The position numbers and the translations under genes are program-made. Below the pieces are notes generated by a model that searched no databases, was not told where the DNA came from, and saw only the letters and a program-made list of their open reading frames with translations. DNA of 64,000 nt from assembly GCA_014529385.2 (NCBI GenBank), contig CM043953.1, forward strand, positions 94,183,342-94,247,341, given 5' to 3'. The DNA is from Adiantum capillus-veneris. Lineage: Eukaryota; Streptophyta; Polypodiopsida; Polypodiales; Pteridaceae. Positions 36,286-46,779 of this stretch are shown piece after piece. Position 1 is the first letter of the stretch. Each line of letters opens with the position of its first letter.

Positions 36286-36455
36286 GTTTTGCCTAGAAAA
36301 ATGCTCGAGAGGCACCACATACCTATCTAGGTACGATTGGGGGCAGGGGACCGCCGGCCCGGTGGGCTCCCTCACAGAAGCTCATGATGTTCACGTAAGT
36401 CACAATGTGGGAATTATTGTGAGAATTTGTCAAAAACTTCTTGTGATAGCCCCAG
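36286..36455 (-). repeat. Degenerate copy of the hairpin repeat family
   Basis: The reverse complement of the 60.0-60.2 kb hairpin: GCGAGAGGCACCGCATACC is here CTCGAGAGGCACCACATACC; CAGAAGCTCATGATGTT and CACAATGTGGGAATTATT are shared. The second arm is eroded, so the fold is weaker than at 60.1 kb. Confidence 0.75.
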
Positions 36456-36948
36456 GCGGCTCTTCAAATAATGGTGACTAGTTGGATCTTACTCATTGTT
36501 GCCAAGTACCAAAATATGGGTATAATTATCAATTAAGACCCACACTCAATAATCACTGGATATGCATCGCTTCAAAGCTTAGCTCCTCGCCAGTCGTATA
36601 TACAAGCCACACATGATAGACTTCCTTCTTGTCGAGACTCTCTTTCGTGGAGGGAAAATTGTGTGCGATGAGAGCATCCGAGATATGTCCATGAGGCGGT
36701 CAAGTTGGCCGTCGATGAGCTGGCCACCCACAAACATGGCGGGCAAGGAGGGTGTGCAGGGCTGCAGGTTGGGGCCATGCAACAATAGTTGGCCAAAAGT
36801 GTACGTTCCATGTTAGTTCTAGCGCTGTCTAGAGCCCCAACTCCGCCATGCTCGGAGTCACCCCCCGCCACCTTCACCCAATACCACATCTTGGACCACC
36901 ATACTACTACCTCCTTAACCGCCATCGCCACCGCCATGACTGCCACTT

Positions 36949-38597
36949 CCATTTTTGGTATTTTTTGGGAAGGGGCACCGCCTTGCTCTACCTCTCTCTT
37001 CTTCACTCTTTGCACTTGGGAGGGGGGCATTAGCGATGTCGCTATTTCCCCCTAGCTTTTTATTTTTTATTTTCTATCCTTCAATTTTTACCCTCTTAAC
37101 TTTATATTGCCCCATAGGCTTGACTTTGACTCCCTTTCTTTGTCTGACCCCTTGGGCTTCATTTTGCCCTTAGCCTTCATTTCCTCCTTTAGTTTTGGTT
37201 TGTCCTGCCCCTATTGGTCCTTTTACCTTTGGTCCACTTGACCGGACACTCCTTGGAGTGGTCTTGCTCTTTGCTTGGTACACATTGTGGCCTTCGGGCT
37301 CTCACTCTTTCTCTCTGCTGTGGGACTCACCTCTTACATGAGGGGGGGAGGCAATAGCGATGTCGCTATTGCCCCCTCTCTCTTCTTTAAATTTCGGGGC
37401 CCCATGGGCCGTGGGAACTGCCCCATGCTGGGCGCCACATCATCGTCACTCCCAACTGCCTCACAAGCGGGCCCGCCACGTGCGCTGCCCTGCTTCGCCA
37501 AAATCCGCCCACGCAGCGCCCTGACGGGCCGCGCACTCCTTGCCACAGCGCCACCAAGGCGGTCCGCCATCACTATGAGCTCCAAGAGCATTCACGTGAT
37601 GCTTTATCATGGGCTCTACCCCCAGCCCATATAGGGCGGAATCTTTTCCCTTTTTTTCGCATGTGGGTTAACCCACTAGGCCACGTGGCAGTTGCCGGAT
37701 CCTTGAGCCCTCAAGGCCTTTGCAATTGTTTTTTTAAAACACTCCCATAAAGAGCCCACTTTCCCCCCTTGCCTGTCTTGCCTGCCAACTGGCACTCAAT
37801 GACCCAATCACTGAGCAGTAAAACTGTGCTAAGTTCCCATTTTGTCAGCCCCAGGTTGTGTAGATCTCTCTGTCTTCTGACTCCCCTGTGCTCATTATTC
37901 GAAGCTACCAAAAACCAAGAAAATTATCTGCATACATTCCCTCGTCAAATATTCCCTTTTCTTCCCAGGCCGGAACTCAATGCTCGGGGCTCAGAATCAC
38001 ACGCGATCGATTTTGTTTAACTCCACATAGTGCACACCATCATTGAGAATATTGGCGAGGCCCAAAAACTGCCAGATGGCACATCCTCCAATGCGTGCAA
38101 TGGGCTCAGCAGACCCGGCCCCCGAAAAATCTTATAATTGCCATAACTTGCCATCCAGAGCTCTGATTCGCAATCCGAGAAGACAAGCATGCTACACAAC
38201 TTGAGCACTACACATGTATATACTGTTATCAGCCCGGGCCACCTATCCCCAGCTGCCCTGTCCGTCAGGGATCTGCTACACACTCTTTCTTTAAACTACA
38301 ATATCTTGAGCACTGGGCTTGCGTTTGACGAGCCGTCTGGACCCGCTTCAAGAGCACACCAAACACTACATTCCAGAGCACTGACTTGGCATTCCGGACG
38401 TCTTCATTTGCCATCCCATCTAGACTATCCTGCCTCACTTTTGGCCTAGAAAACCGCTTTAAGCATACATTCTCGCTACTCTTTGGCTGCCGAGGGCCCT
38501 GGCACCTGCCCTAGCCTTCTGCACTGCACTCGACTGCTGCCCTTTGCCTGGCATAGACCACCTGCTAGCTTCGACCAACTTTAGCTGCACCATCATT
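36949..38597 (-). repeat. Gypsy-3 3' LTR (left copy)
   Basis: Matches 44157-45797 end to end with scattered substitutions and small indels. Shared boundary blocks are CCATTTTTGGTATTTTTTGG at the outer edge and CTTTAGCTGCACCA at the inner edge. Exact ends are uncertain by a few bases. Confidence 0.85.
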
Positions 38598-38784
38598 GCC
38601 CAGCCCCCTCGTCAAACATTTATGTTCGACCAAAAGCATATGTACAAAACTTTAAAACAGGCACACCAAACTGATGATTAAAAGCACTCACAAAACCACA
38701 ACTGTATGTACAGGCTATGTACAAAAACTTCATTTTCTATCTCTTGCACACCGCATACTGTAGGTGGGTTGCCCACCCCCCTAG

Positions 38785-39900
38785 ACTATGATTTGCTGCA
38801 CTTCAGGCACTAGACTCCTCTTGAAATACAATTTGAGTTGCACACCATTCACCCTGTTTCTAAGAAGCTTGCCATTTGCTCTTACCGGTTGATACGTCCC
38901 ATTCGGAAAGGCCTTCTTCACTTTATATGGACCCGTCCATTTCTTCTTGAACTTCTTCTGGAATGTTTAGTCCAGGTAGCTTTCATACTTCATGACCAGG
39001 TCTCCTTCCTCTATCTTCTTGTCCGACAGGTTCTGATTGAATTTGGCAACCCGCTTCTCTCTCTGCTTCACATAGTAGTCTGCCCCGCTGCCTCTCTGTC
39101 CATCTGCAAAACCTCCAAACTAGCTATTTGATCCTGTAGAACCCCTTGTTGAGTGGCATTGACACGCCACATACCCCTTAAAGCACCTAACTGTTCATGC
39201 ACTGGCAACACGGCCTCCTTACCATAGACAAGCTCAAATGGAGTAAAATTTGTAGCCACTTTATAGGACGTTCTATACGCCCATAGACACTTCTCTAAGT
39301 TTGATTCCCACTCAACTTCCTGCTTGTACACATACTTCATTAACATCTTGAAGATTTGACCATTAGCACTCTCGACTAGACCATTTCATTGGGGGTGATA
39401 GGGCGAGGAAAAGCTATGCTGAATCTTTAACTTTTCCACTAATGCGCTCATGAGTTTGCTTCTAAACCCCTGACCCCTATCAGAAACTAACACCCATGGA
39501 ACACCAAAACGGCAACATATATTATCAAACACAAACTGAGCCACCACACTAGCATTTACTTCTTTCACTGCTTTGGCCTCGACCCATCTTGTAAGGTAGT
39601 CAATGGCTACCACCACGTACTTCTTACCACTTGTAGACTTTGGGAGAGTGCCTATAGCATCCAGACCCCACTTCTCGAAAGCGCTTTGTGCCATGATGGT
39701 GCCCTGTGACTCCGCTACCAATCGTCTTTCACCTATAGTCTAACACTCGTGGCACGTCTTGCACCAGTAATGCACGTCCTTCACAATGGAAGGCCACCAA
39801 AAGCCTGCTCTAAACACTCAAAATAGAACCTGGTCTTTGCCCTGATGTCCACTCTCTTCGTGGCATTGCTCCAACACCATCCCTATCTCTTCTTTGTATA
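38785..39900 (-). pseudogene. Gypsy-3 integrase
   Basis: The N-terminal zinc region has HEESGHQGK and CKTCHEC. The core has GLDAIGTLPKSTSGKKYVVV, VSDRGQGFRSKLM and HPQ-stop-NGLVESANGQ, so the D, D and E catalytic positions are all visible, the last next to a TGA. The C-terminal part reads WTGPYKVKKAFPNGTYQ and NRVNGVQLKLYFKR. Stops at about 39388, 39066 and 38966 break the frame. Confidence 0.83.
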
Positions 39901-39920
39901 GCACCCTTCTGAGCACTCCG

Positions 39921-40540
39921 TCACACCCATAGTTCTTCACCTACCAGTGTGAATTTGTTGGACTTTTGCACCACTCTTCTCTTTTGCAGCTTGGACAAGC
40001 CCTCTGAACATTGCCCTGTACTCAAAAAGCCTTCAATCTCCTTAAGAGTCTCTCTACCTGCATAAGTGGCTGGGGCCACATTTAGACCTACAACATGCAC
40101 CTGCACTTTACTGCTAGCTAGCTGATCCGCCTCTTGGTTCTGCTCTCTTCTCACATGCTTGAACTGAACTTCTTCAAAAGACTTCAGCATCTTTTTGATG
40201 GAAAAGAACCAATCCTTCAAAGAATCACGCTTTACCTGCCATTGGCCTAACAGTTGGTTGATGACTTGCAGCGCATCTCCCTTCACCACCAACGTTGAAA
40301 TGCTGAACTCTATGCACTACTTAAGACCCAAATGCAGAGTGAGATACTCCACCTCATTATTGGTGTGGACATCCTCTAGATCATATGCCTTTGAGAATAT
40401 AGTTTTTCCGTGTGGGTCGTGTATCACCACACCTCCTCCCGCCTTCTGTACTACCCTTCGATATGCTCCATCAAACCACATACTAAAAGCATCTTCCAAG
40501 TCAGGTTCCTCCTTAGCTTCATCTCACATCACTCTTGGAT
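39921..40540 (-). pseudogene. Gypsy-3 second (archaeal-type) RNase H
   Basis: MWFDGAYRRVVQKAGGGVVI, NNEVEYLTLHLGLK, VVKGDALQVINQL and REQNQEADQLA give the D, E, D and final D of an RNase H active site, separate from and downstream of the first RNase H. A stop near 40315 splits the domain. Two RNase H domains in one pol are known from Tat-lineage plant gypsy elements. Confidence 0.78.
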
Positions 40541-41562
40541 AGGCCGACAAATCGATGGCCTTGCTGACAAGAATGTCTGCCAGGTGAGGCCGACTCGTGT
40601 GATCTACCTTGAACTCGAACTCGAACTCGAACTCTTGTAGCTTCAACACCCACTTCATAATCCTTCTTCCTAGCTTCAAATGTAGCACTACCTCTGGCAA
40701 TAGATTATTAGCCGTCAACACAAAAAACTCGCGCACAATCAAATGGACTTTGAATTTCCTACAAGCAAAGACCAGAGCCATCACCCACTACTCCGCCTCG
40801 GTATAGGTAGCCTCTCCTGGGCTAATCACCCTGCTCTCGAAGTATATCGGCTTGTAGCTTCTCCCTACCTCCTTCTTCATCAAGCCTTTGAAAGCATAAC
40901 TGGAGCTTCGATAGGTGCTCTACTCTTGAACTGTAGCAGCCGATATCATCCATGAAGACCTTAATAAAACGGCCCAGGTATGGACCAAATACCATGTTCA
41001 TCCAACCTTGGAAGGTGGCATATGCATTCACCAATCCGAACGGCATCTTGCTTTAAGCGAAACAACCCCATGGAGATATGAATGTGGTCTTCAGCTGGTC
41101 TTCAAGTGCAATCCCTATTTGAAAGTACCATAAAAAGCCATCCATAATCGAGTATCTTTCATGCCCAGCCACCTGGTTTAGGATTTCATCTTGAAACGGC
41201 AAGGGGTAGTGATTCCTCTTGGTCACGGCATTCAATGGCTTGTAGTCGACACACACTCTCCATTTCCCATTCTTCTTAGGGGTTATGACCACTGGCAAGA
41301 CCCACTCTGACTCCTTCACAGGATATATGATGCCTGCATCCAATAGCTTATTGATCTCCTGCCAAAGGGCTTCCTTTTGAATTTCCCATAGTCTTCTCAG
41401 CTTCTGTGCTTTAGGTTTATGCCCCTCCTTAAGAACAATCTTGTGCTCCACCCCCTTTGCACCTCGCAAATGCTTGTACTCCGTCGCAAATAGATTAGGA
41501 TAGGACTCACACAGTTGAACGTATCCTTCCTTTTCACCCTTGGTTAAATCTTCACTTATCAT
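40541..41562 (-). pseudogene. Gypsy-3 reverse transcriptase and first RNase H
   Basis: RT: DAGIIYPVKESEWVLPVVIT, KWRVCVDYKPLNAVTKRNHY, KMPFGLVNAYATFQ and FMDDIGCYSS, the last carrying the YxDD-equivalent FMDD. A stop lies just before KMPFGL (41053). The RNase H section follows (MMALVFACRKFKVHLI, DHTSRPHLADILVS). The linker contains (GAACTC)4 at 40611-40634 read as EFEFEFEF on the minus strand, an in-frame expansion against QFEFKLDH in the related copy at 50.5 kb. Confidence 0.85.
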
Positions 41563-41619
41563 GCTTGTAACCTCCTCTATGCTTAAACCATGATCTTGAC
41601 ACTACATACCTTCTTCTTT

Positions 41620-42130
41620 AGGTGGGGACTGCTCCAAATAAGTTTGCATCTATCTTTAGCATGTCGTCCTCTCTCTCCTCTTCCTCTATGCTAGTATAGC
41701 CTTTATCATAGCCCGTCTCGGTCTTGTACTCATAGCTCGTCATGTCACCCTCATCTTTAACTGCCATAGGACGAGAATTGCTCTCCTTAGTCTTCAAATC
41801 AAGCACAATTTGTCTACCTTTCTCGGCAAAGTGAACACTTTGCTCTCCCAATCCTGCTTTGCGCCTATTGCCAAAAGCCATGGCCTACCCAAAATGATTG
41901 GATAAGCATTGTCCCCTGCTTTCATCACAAAGAAGTCAATCAGGCACTCTATGCCCATCACCTTGACCTTCACATCCTGCGCCACACCCAAACACACCTG
42001 GCTTTGGTATGGTTGGCCATCCTCATGCACACATTTGACGTGACTACTGCCTTGACTCCCGTCTCTTTCATGGCTGCTTCCGTCATGACAAAAACCTATG
42101 CTCCACCGTCTATGTAGGCTTGTACCTGCA
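41620..42130 (-). pseudogene. Gypsy-3 aspartic protease
   Basis: AYIDGGA then a TAG then VFVMTEAAMKETG; the active site has DGG. MGIECLIDFFVMKAGDNAYP and IILGRPWLLAIGAKQDWE close the domain. The region is split by the TAG at 42096 and by a frameshift near 42030. The related copy has Q at the TAG position, so CAG to TAG is likely. Confidence 0.75.
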
Positions 42131-43487
42131 TCCTTTTCTCTATAATTGCATCCACCAATGAAAGAACATCAGTGGGGTTACCTACCCTCAAAGCCATGTT
42201 TTGCACCACTTGCACATTTCCCTTAGCTCTTGGCAGCCTGGTGCTAACACTTGTGGACCACTGCCTCCTTAGCTTTGGATTTAAGGCTAATAGCTGACCA
42301 AACGTAATATTTGCTTTTTGATTTTGAACATCACTCACCAGATTGTACTCGGGATAGCCACGTCCTAGCTGGAAATCCGCTTGCTTGATCTTGCGACGCC
42401 TCCTTCTCTTGTTAGGTTCGGGCTGCTCTCTACCTTCGTACACCTTCTCTTTGCCCTTGCAAGCTCTAGTTTCCCGCTCAGTCTCTGTCTCCCTCTCAAC
42501 TCTTGCTTTCTTATTGGCTAAAACTTTGACATCCTGTTTATCCACCCCTATGATGTTTACTCTTGGAACCTCGCCTCCGTTTTGCGGAGCTGGCTGCACA
42601 GGATTCTCCACCGCTTGCTCCCTTGGACCATTGTATTGTCCTTGACCTCGACCTCTACCAAAAAGCGGGTATATACCTCCTCTTTCTCTTTGCGGTTGAG
42701 GACAATCGGGTGCATAGTGCCCTTCTTCTCCACAATTATAACACCTACTTGGCAGTGTTCGTGCCCTATCCCTTGCTCCTCTTGGCTGTCCTCTATCCAT
42801 GACACTGAGCCGCAACTCCTACATCTGCTCGGATAAATCTTGCACCGTGCGCACCCAATTTTGCGGCACAACAGCTACACCTCGATTTCCATGATTATCT
42901 TCATGTACAGCTTCTCTCGGACTCTGCGGTTGAACATGGGCCATCGTCTCATAGCCTGACACGCCCTCCTCTATCTTCTTCTTTATCTTTCTGCTCTTCG
43001 ACCGTGAAATGGCTACCGCACCATTGTAATACTCTGGGCTCTCGAAATCAAATTTCTCTCTCACCTTGGGATGCAGGCACGCCATGAATTTGTCTAGCTT
43101 GAAGTAGTCTCCATTAGCCAATTGCATGGCTACCGCTAGTTCTGCCCAACACTCTTCAAAATGACCCAAAAACAAATTGAACTCTTCACTTACATCTTGC
43201 TTAAGCGCCTTCAGCTTTGCATCCATCTCGATTGGGGAAGTGTCCTTGCAGAAGTCGTGAAGAAACCTCGCCCGTAGAGCCGGCCATGCTTGCTTTGGCT
43301 CACCTTCCAATGCGTCGTACCATGCTTTAGCTCTACCACGCATCACCAAAGGAAAAGTCTGCATTTTGCTATCCTCGTTCGGCATATGCAACGATAGCAT
43401 GTACAACTCTAAATCTGACATCCACTCGTTAGGGCTCTCTTCTCCTGTGAAAATCGGTCCATAGCTTCTAGCTGCCATGACTTCCAA
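42096..43487 (-). pseudogene. Gypsy-3 gag
   Basis: Starts at the ATG at 43487. The Gag core reads FTGEESPNEWMSDLELYML, MRGRAKAWYDALEG and ALKQDVSEEFNLFLGHFEE. One in-frame TAG (42816-42818) separates it from the continuing same frame with the zinc knuckle CYNCGEEGHYAPDC and a basic stretch (NKRRRRRKIKQ). Otherwise open for over 460 codons. Confidence 0.85.
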
Positions 43488-44156
43488 TGCGAAAAACCGC
43501 TTCTTTTCGATTAACTAGGAGCAATCAGTGTGCTCCTCAGTGGGGGCACTAGAAGATGGAGAGGGGGAATGGGGGAACACGCCCAGCACAAGCACAAAGG
43601 CCTCTCTATAGATTAGGGTATTCACAGCACCCCTATCCTCTTAGAAAACACCTTCAAACACTCAACTCACACTAGCAGACCACCGCCTGCACGATTAGCA
43701 CTGTTCACACACTTCACAAAACCACCACACGACGCACACCTGTTGCCATGGCCTGTCTCCACCCTTACACACGCACATAGCCACTCAATCTCACTCTCTC
43801 ACTCAAAACACCGTCGGTTCGGGGGGGGGGGCACACACTTCCACACTACTGGCACCGAGGAGGAACATGAAAGCAGGAGAAAGAGAAGGGGGGAAGGGGA
43901 AACAACGACATGGGAGGCAACCGTGGCTTGATTGCACTTCAGAAAACACATACACAAGCTTGCAATGCCATCACCATGGCCATTTTCAAGCAAAATTTAC
44001 AAAGGGGCTAGCTTGCTAAAGAACTCCACTTTGCAGGCTTCAAACGAGACCTCAAAAGGCCAAGAAAAAAGCCCCAAATTTGATTCATTTTTTACTTTTA
44101 TAGGGGGGGCCTTTAATTTGGGAATTTTACAATTTAATTGGTCCATGGGGCACCCA
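43488..44156 (-). other. Gypsy-3 leader
   Basis: About 670 bases between the 5' LTR and gag, without coding signal. Contains a G10 run at 43820. A canonical primer-binding site was not recognised next to the LTR edge; TGGACCAATT (minus strand, about 44145) is a weak candidate. Confidence 0.5.
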
Positions 44157-45797
44157 TTTTTGGTATTTTTTGGGAAGGGGCACCGCCTTGCTCTACCTCT
44201 CTCTTCTTCACTCTTTGCACTTGGGAGGAGGGCATTAGCGATGTCCTATTGCCCCCTAGCTTTTTATTTCTTATTTTCTATCCTTCAATTTTTACCCTCT
44301 TAACTTTATACTACCCCATAGGCTTGACTTTGAATCCCTTTCTCTGTCCGACCCCTTGGCCTTCATTTTGCCCTTAGCCTTCATTTCCTCCTTTAGTTTT
44401 AGTTTGTCCTGCCCCTATTGGTCCTTTTACTCTTTGGTCCACTTGTCCGGACACTCCTTGGAGTGGTCTTGCTCTTTGCTTGGTACACATTGTGGCCTTC
44501 GGGCTCTCACTCTTTCTCTCTGCTGTGGGACTCACCTCTTACCTGAGGGGGGGAGGCAATAGCGATGTCGCTATTGCCCCCTCTCTCTACTTTAAACTTT
44601 TGGGGCCCCATGGGCCGTGGGAACTGCCCCATGCCGGGCACCACGTCATCGTCACTCCCAACTGCCTCACACGCGGGCGTGTCACCTGCGCCGCCCCGCT
44701 TTGCCAAAATCAAACCACGCAGCGCCCTGACGGGCCGCGCACTCCCTGCCACAGCGCCACCAAGGCGGTCCGCCATCGCTGTGAGCTCCAAGAGCATTCA
44801 CGTGATGCTTTATCAAGGGCTCTACCCCCAGCCCATATAGGGCGGAATCTTCTCCCTCTTTTTCACATGTGGGTTAACCCACTAGGCCACGTGGCAACTG
44901 CTGGATCCTTGAGCCCTCAAGGCCTTTGCAATTGTTTTTTTAAAACACTCCCATAAGAGCCCACTTTCCCCCCTTGCCTGTCTTGCCTGCCAACTGGCAC
45001 TCAATGACCCAATCACTGAGCAGTAAAACTATGCCAAGTTCCCATTTTGTCGGCATCGGGTTGTGTAGATCTCTCTGTCTTCTGACTCCCTTGTGCTCGT
45101 TATTCAAAGCTGCCAAAAACCAAGAAAATTATCTGCATACATTCTCGCGTCAAATATTCCCTTTTCTTCCCAGGCCGGAACTCGATGCTCGGGGCTCAGA
45201 ATCACACGCGGTCGATTTTGACTAACTCCACATAGTGCACACCATCATCGAGAATCTTGGCGAGGCCCAAAAACTGCCAGATGGCACATCCTCCAATGCT
45301 TGCAAGTGGGCTCAGACCCGGTCTCTGGAAAATATTATAATTGCCATAACTTGCCATCGAGAGCTCCGATTGGCAATCCGAGAAGACAGGCATGCTCCAC
45401 AACTCGAGCACTACACATGTATATACTGTTATCAGCCCGGGACACCTGTCCCCAGCTGCCCTGCCCATCAAGGATCTGCTACATACTCTTTCTTTAAACT
45501 ACAATTTCTTGAGCACTGGGGCTCCGTTTGACGAGCCATCTAGACCCGCTTCTAGAGCACACCAAACACTACATTCCAAAGGACTAACTTGGCATTCCAG
45601 ACATCTTCATTTGCCATCCCATCTAGACTATCCTGCTGCACTTTTGGTCCAGAAAACCGCTTTAAGCATACATTCTCGCTACCCTTTGGCTGCGGAGGGC
45701 CCTGGCACCTGCCCTAGCCTTGTGCACTGCACTCGACTGCTCCCCTTTGCTTGGCATAGACCACCTGCTAGATTCGACCAACTTTAGCTGCACCACC
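44157..45797 (-). repeat. Gypsy-3 5' LTR (right copy)
   Basis: Partner of 36949-38597. The ORFs seen across both LTRs are chance open frames. Confidence 0.85.
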
Positions 45798-45919
45798 GTC
45801 ATACCGCTGCCACATCCAAAAACACCATGGCCACTTCAGCGTCACCACCGGCAGGACTACCGTTGCCACTTCCAGGACTCTCTTTCTGTTGATTCACTTA
45901 TTTCATTTGACTAGCTCCA

Positions 45920-46255
45920 TCTTCTAAGTGAAAATTGCCTGTAGCCATCCACGCCGGCGTGGATGACCACTGGTAGTTTTCATGAGTCGCTCTTCTCCAT
46001 CTTGAAAATTGCTTGTAGCCATTCGCGCCGACACGGATGGCCACAAGCTGTTTTCACGCGAGATTAGGCACCATTTTGTTTCCAAAAACGTTTTTTCTTG
46101 CTTTTTGAGCCGAGCCTTGCGTACTTTCAGAGTATAAAAATTCTAAGTGTGGAACTTGGAAGTAAGGATTCTATTGATTTTATATCATCTAGCTTGGAAG
46201 CAAAGATTCTAATGATTTTATATCAGCTACCTTGAAGCAAGGATTCTATACGGTA
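45920..46255. repeat. Local duplications after Gypsy-3, with a 20-bp palindrome
   Basis: TGAAAATTGCCTGTAGCCAT recurs as TGAAAATTGCTTGTAGCCAT about 75 bases on. CATCCACGCCGGCGTGGATG at 45946-45965 is a perfect palindrome, eroded in the second copy. Further on, GGAAGTAAGGATTCTATTGA-like units repeat three times (46158-46252). Confidence 0.7.
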
Positions 46256-46270
46256 GAGAGATTAGAGAGA

Positions 46271-46349
46271 GGAGAAGTTTTTAACATCGTAGGAACAATC
46301 CCAAGAGACCTTAAAGATCTATGCGTCGAGCCTTGAAATCAAGTCTTGG

Positions 46350-46410
<61 letters not shown>

Positions 46411-46484
46411 AGTTTTTAACATCGTAGGAACAATCCCAAGAGACCTTAAAGATCTATGCGTCGAGCCTTGAAATCAAGTCTTGG

Positions 46485-46560
<76 letters not shown>
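46271..46560 (-). repeat. Two truncated SINE copies in tandem with (GA)n tails
   Basis: Units 46271-46352 and 46406-46488 are practically identical (TTTTTAACATCGTAGGAACA to AAATCAAGTCTTGGTATA) and each is followed by (GA)n, 53 and 72 bases. They correspond to the 3' half of the SINE family up to the B-box region (CCTTGAAATCAAG). The 135-bp period points to duplication after insertion. Confidence 0.8.
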
Positions 46561-46562
<2 letters not shown>

Positions 46563-46722
46563 CGCCTCTCTAGCACTACCTATACCATCCATGCCGTCGT
46601 TGATGACTATAGAGAGTGCCGTCTCAAGTGAAATGATCCTTGCACATAAGGAATGTAATCGTGAGAAAATGAGCTTTTGTCACACCAAATTGTTTTTTAA
46701 AGGTATAATACACCAATTGCTC

Positions 46723-46779
46723 TGTGTGTGTGTGTGTGTGTGTGTGATAGAGAGAGAGAGAGTGAGAGAGAGAGAGAGA
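46723..46779. repeat. Compound microsatellite (GT)n(GA)n
   Basis: About 25 bases of GT repeats, then GA repeats with one interruption. Same polarity as at 4499. Confidence 0.9.

Larger units (their letters stand above)
36949..45797 (-). mobile_element. Gypsy-3: full-length Ty3/gypsy element with two RNase H domains
   Basis: Reading right to left: LTR (44157-45797), leader, gag, protease, RT, RNase H, second archaeal-type RNase H, integrase, purine tract, LTR (36949-38597). The LTRs are about 1.64 kb and roughly 94-95% alike over the parts compared by eye. The second RNase H places it with Tat/Ogre-like plant gypsy elements. A purine tract (GACGAGGGGGCTGGGC, minus strand) precedes the left LTR. 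Several single stops inactivate gag and pol. Flanks on both sides are CCACCG-rich; the target duplication could not be fixed. Confidence 0.87.

Noticed and set aside
37275-38449. ORFs within the Gypsy-3 LTRs, also repeated at 44480-45787
   Set aside because: They are duplicated because the LTRs are duplicated, and show no protein family features.
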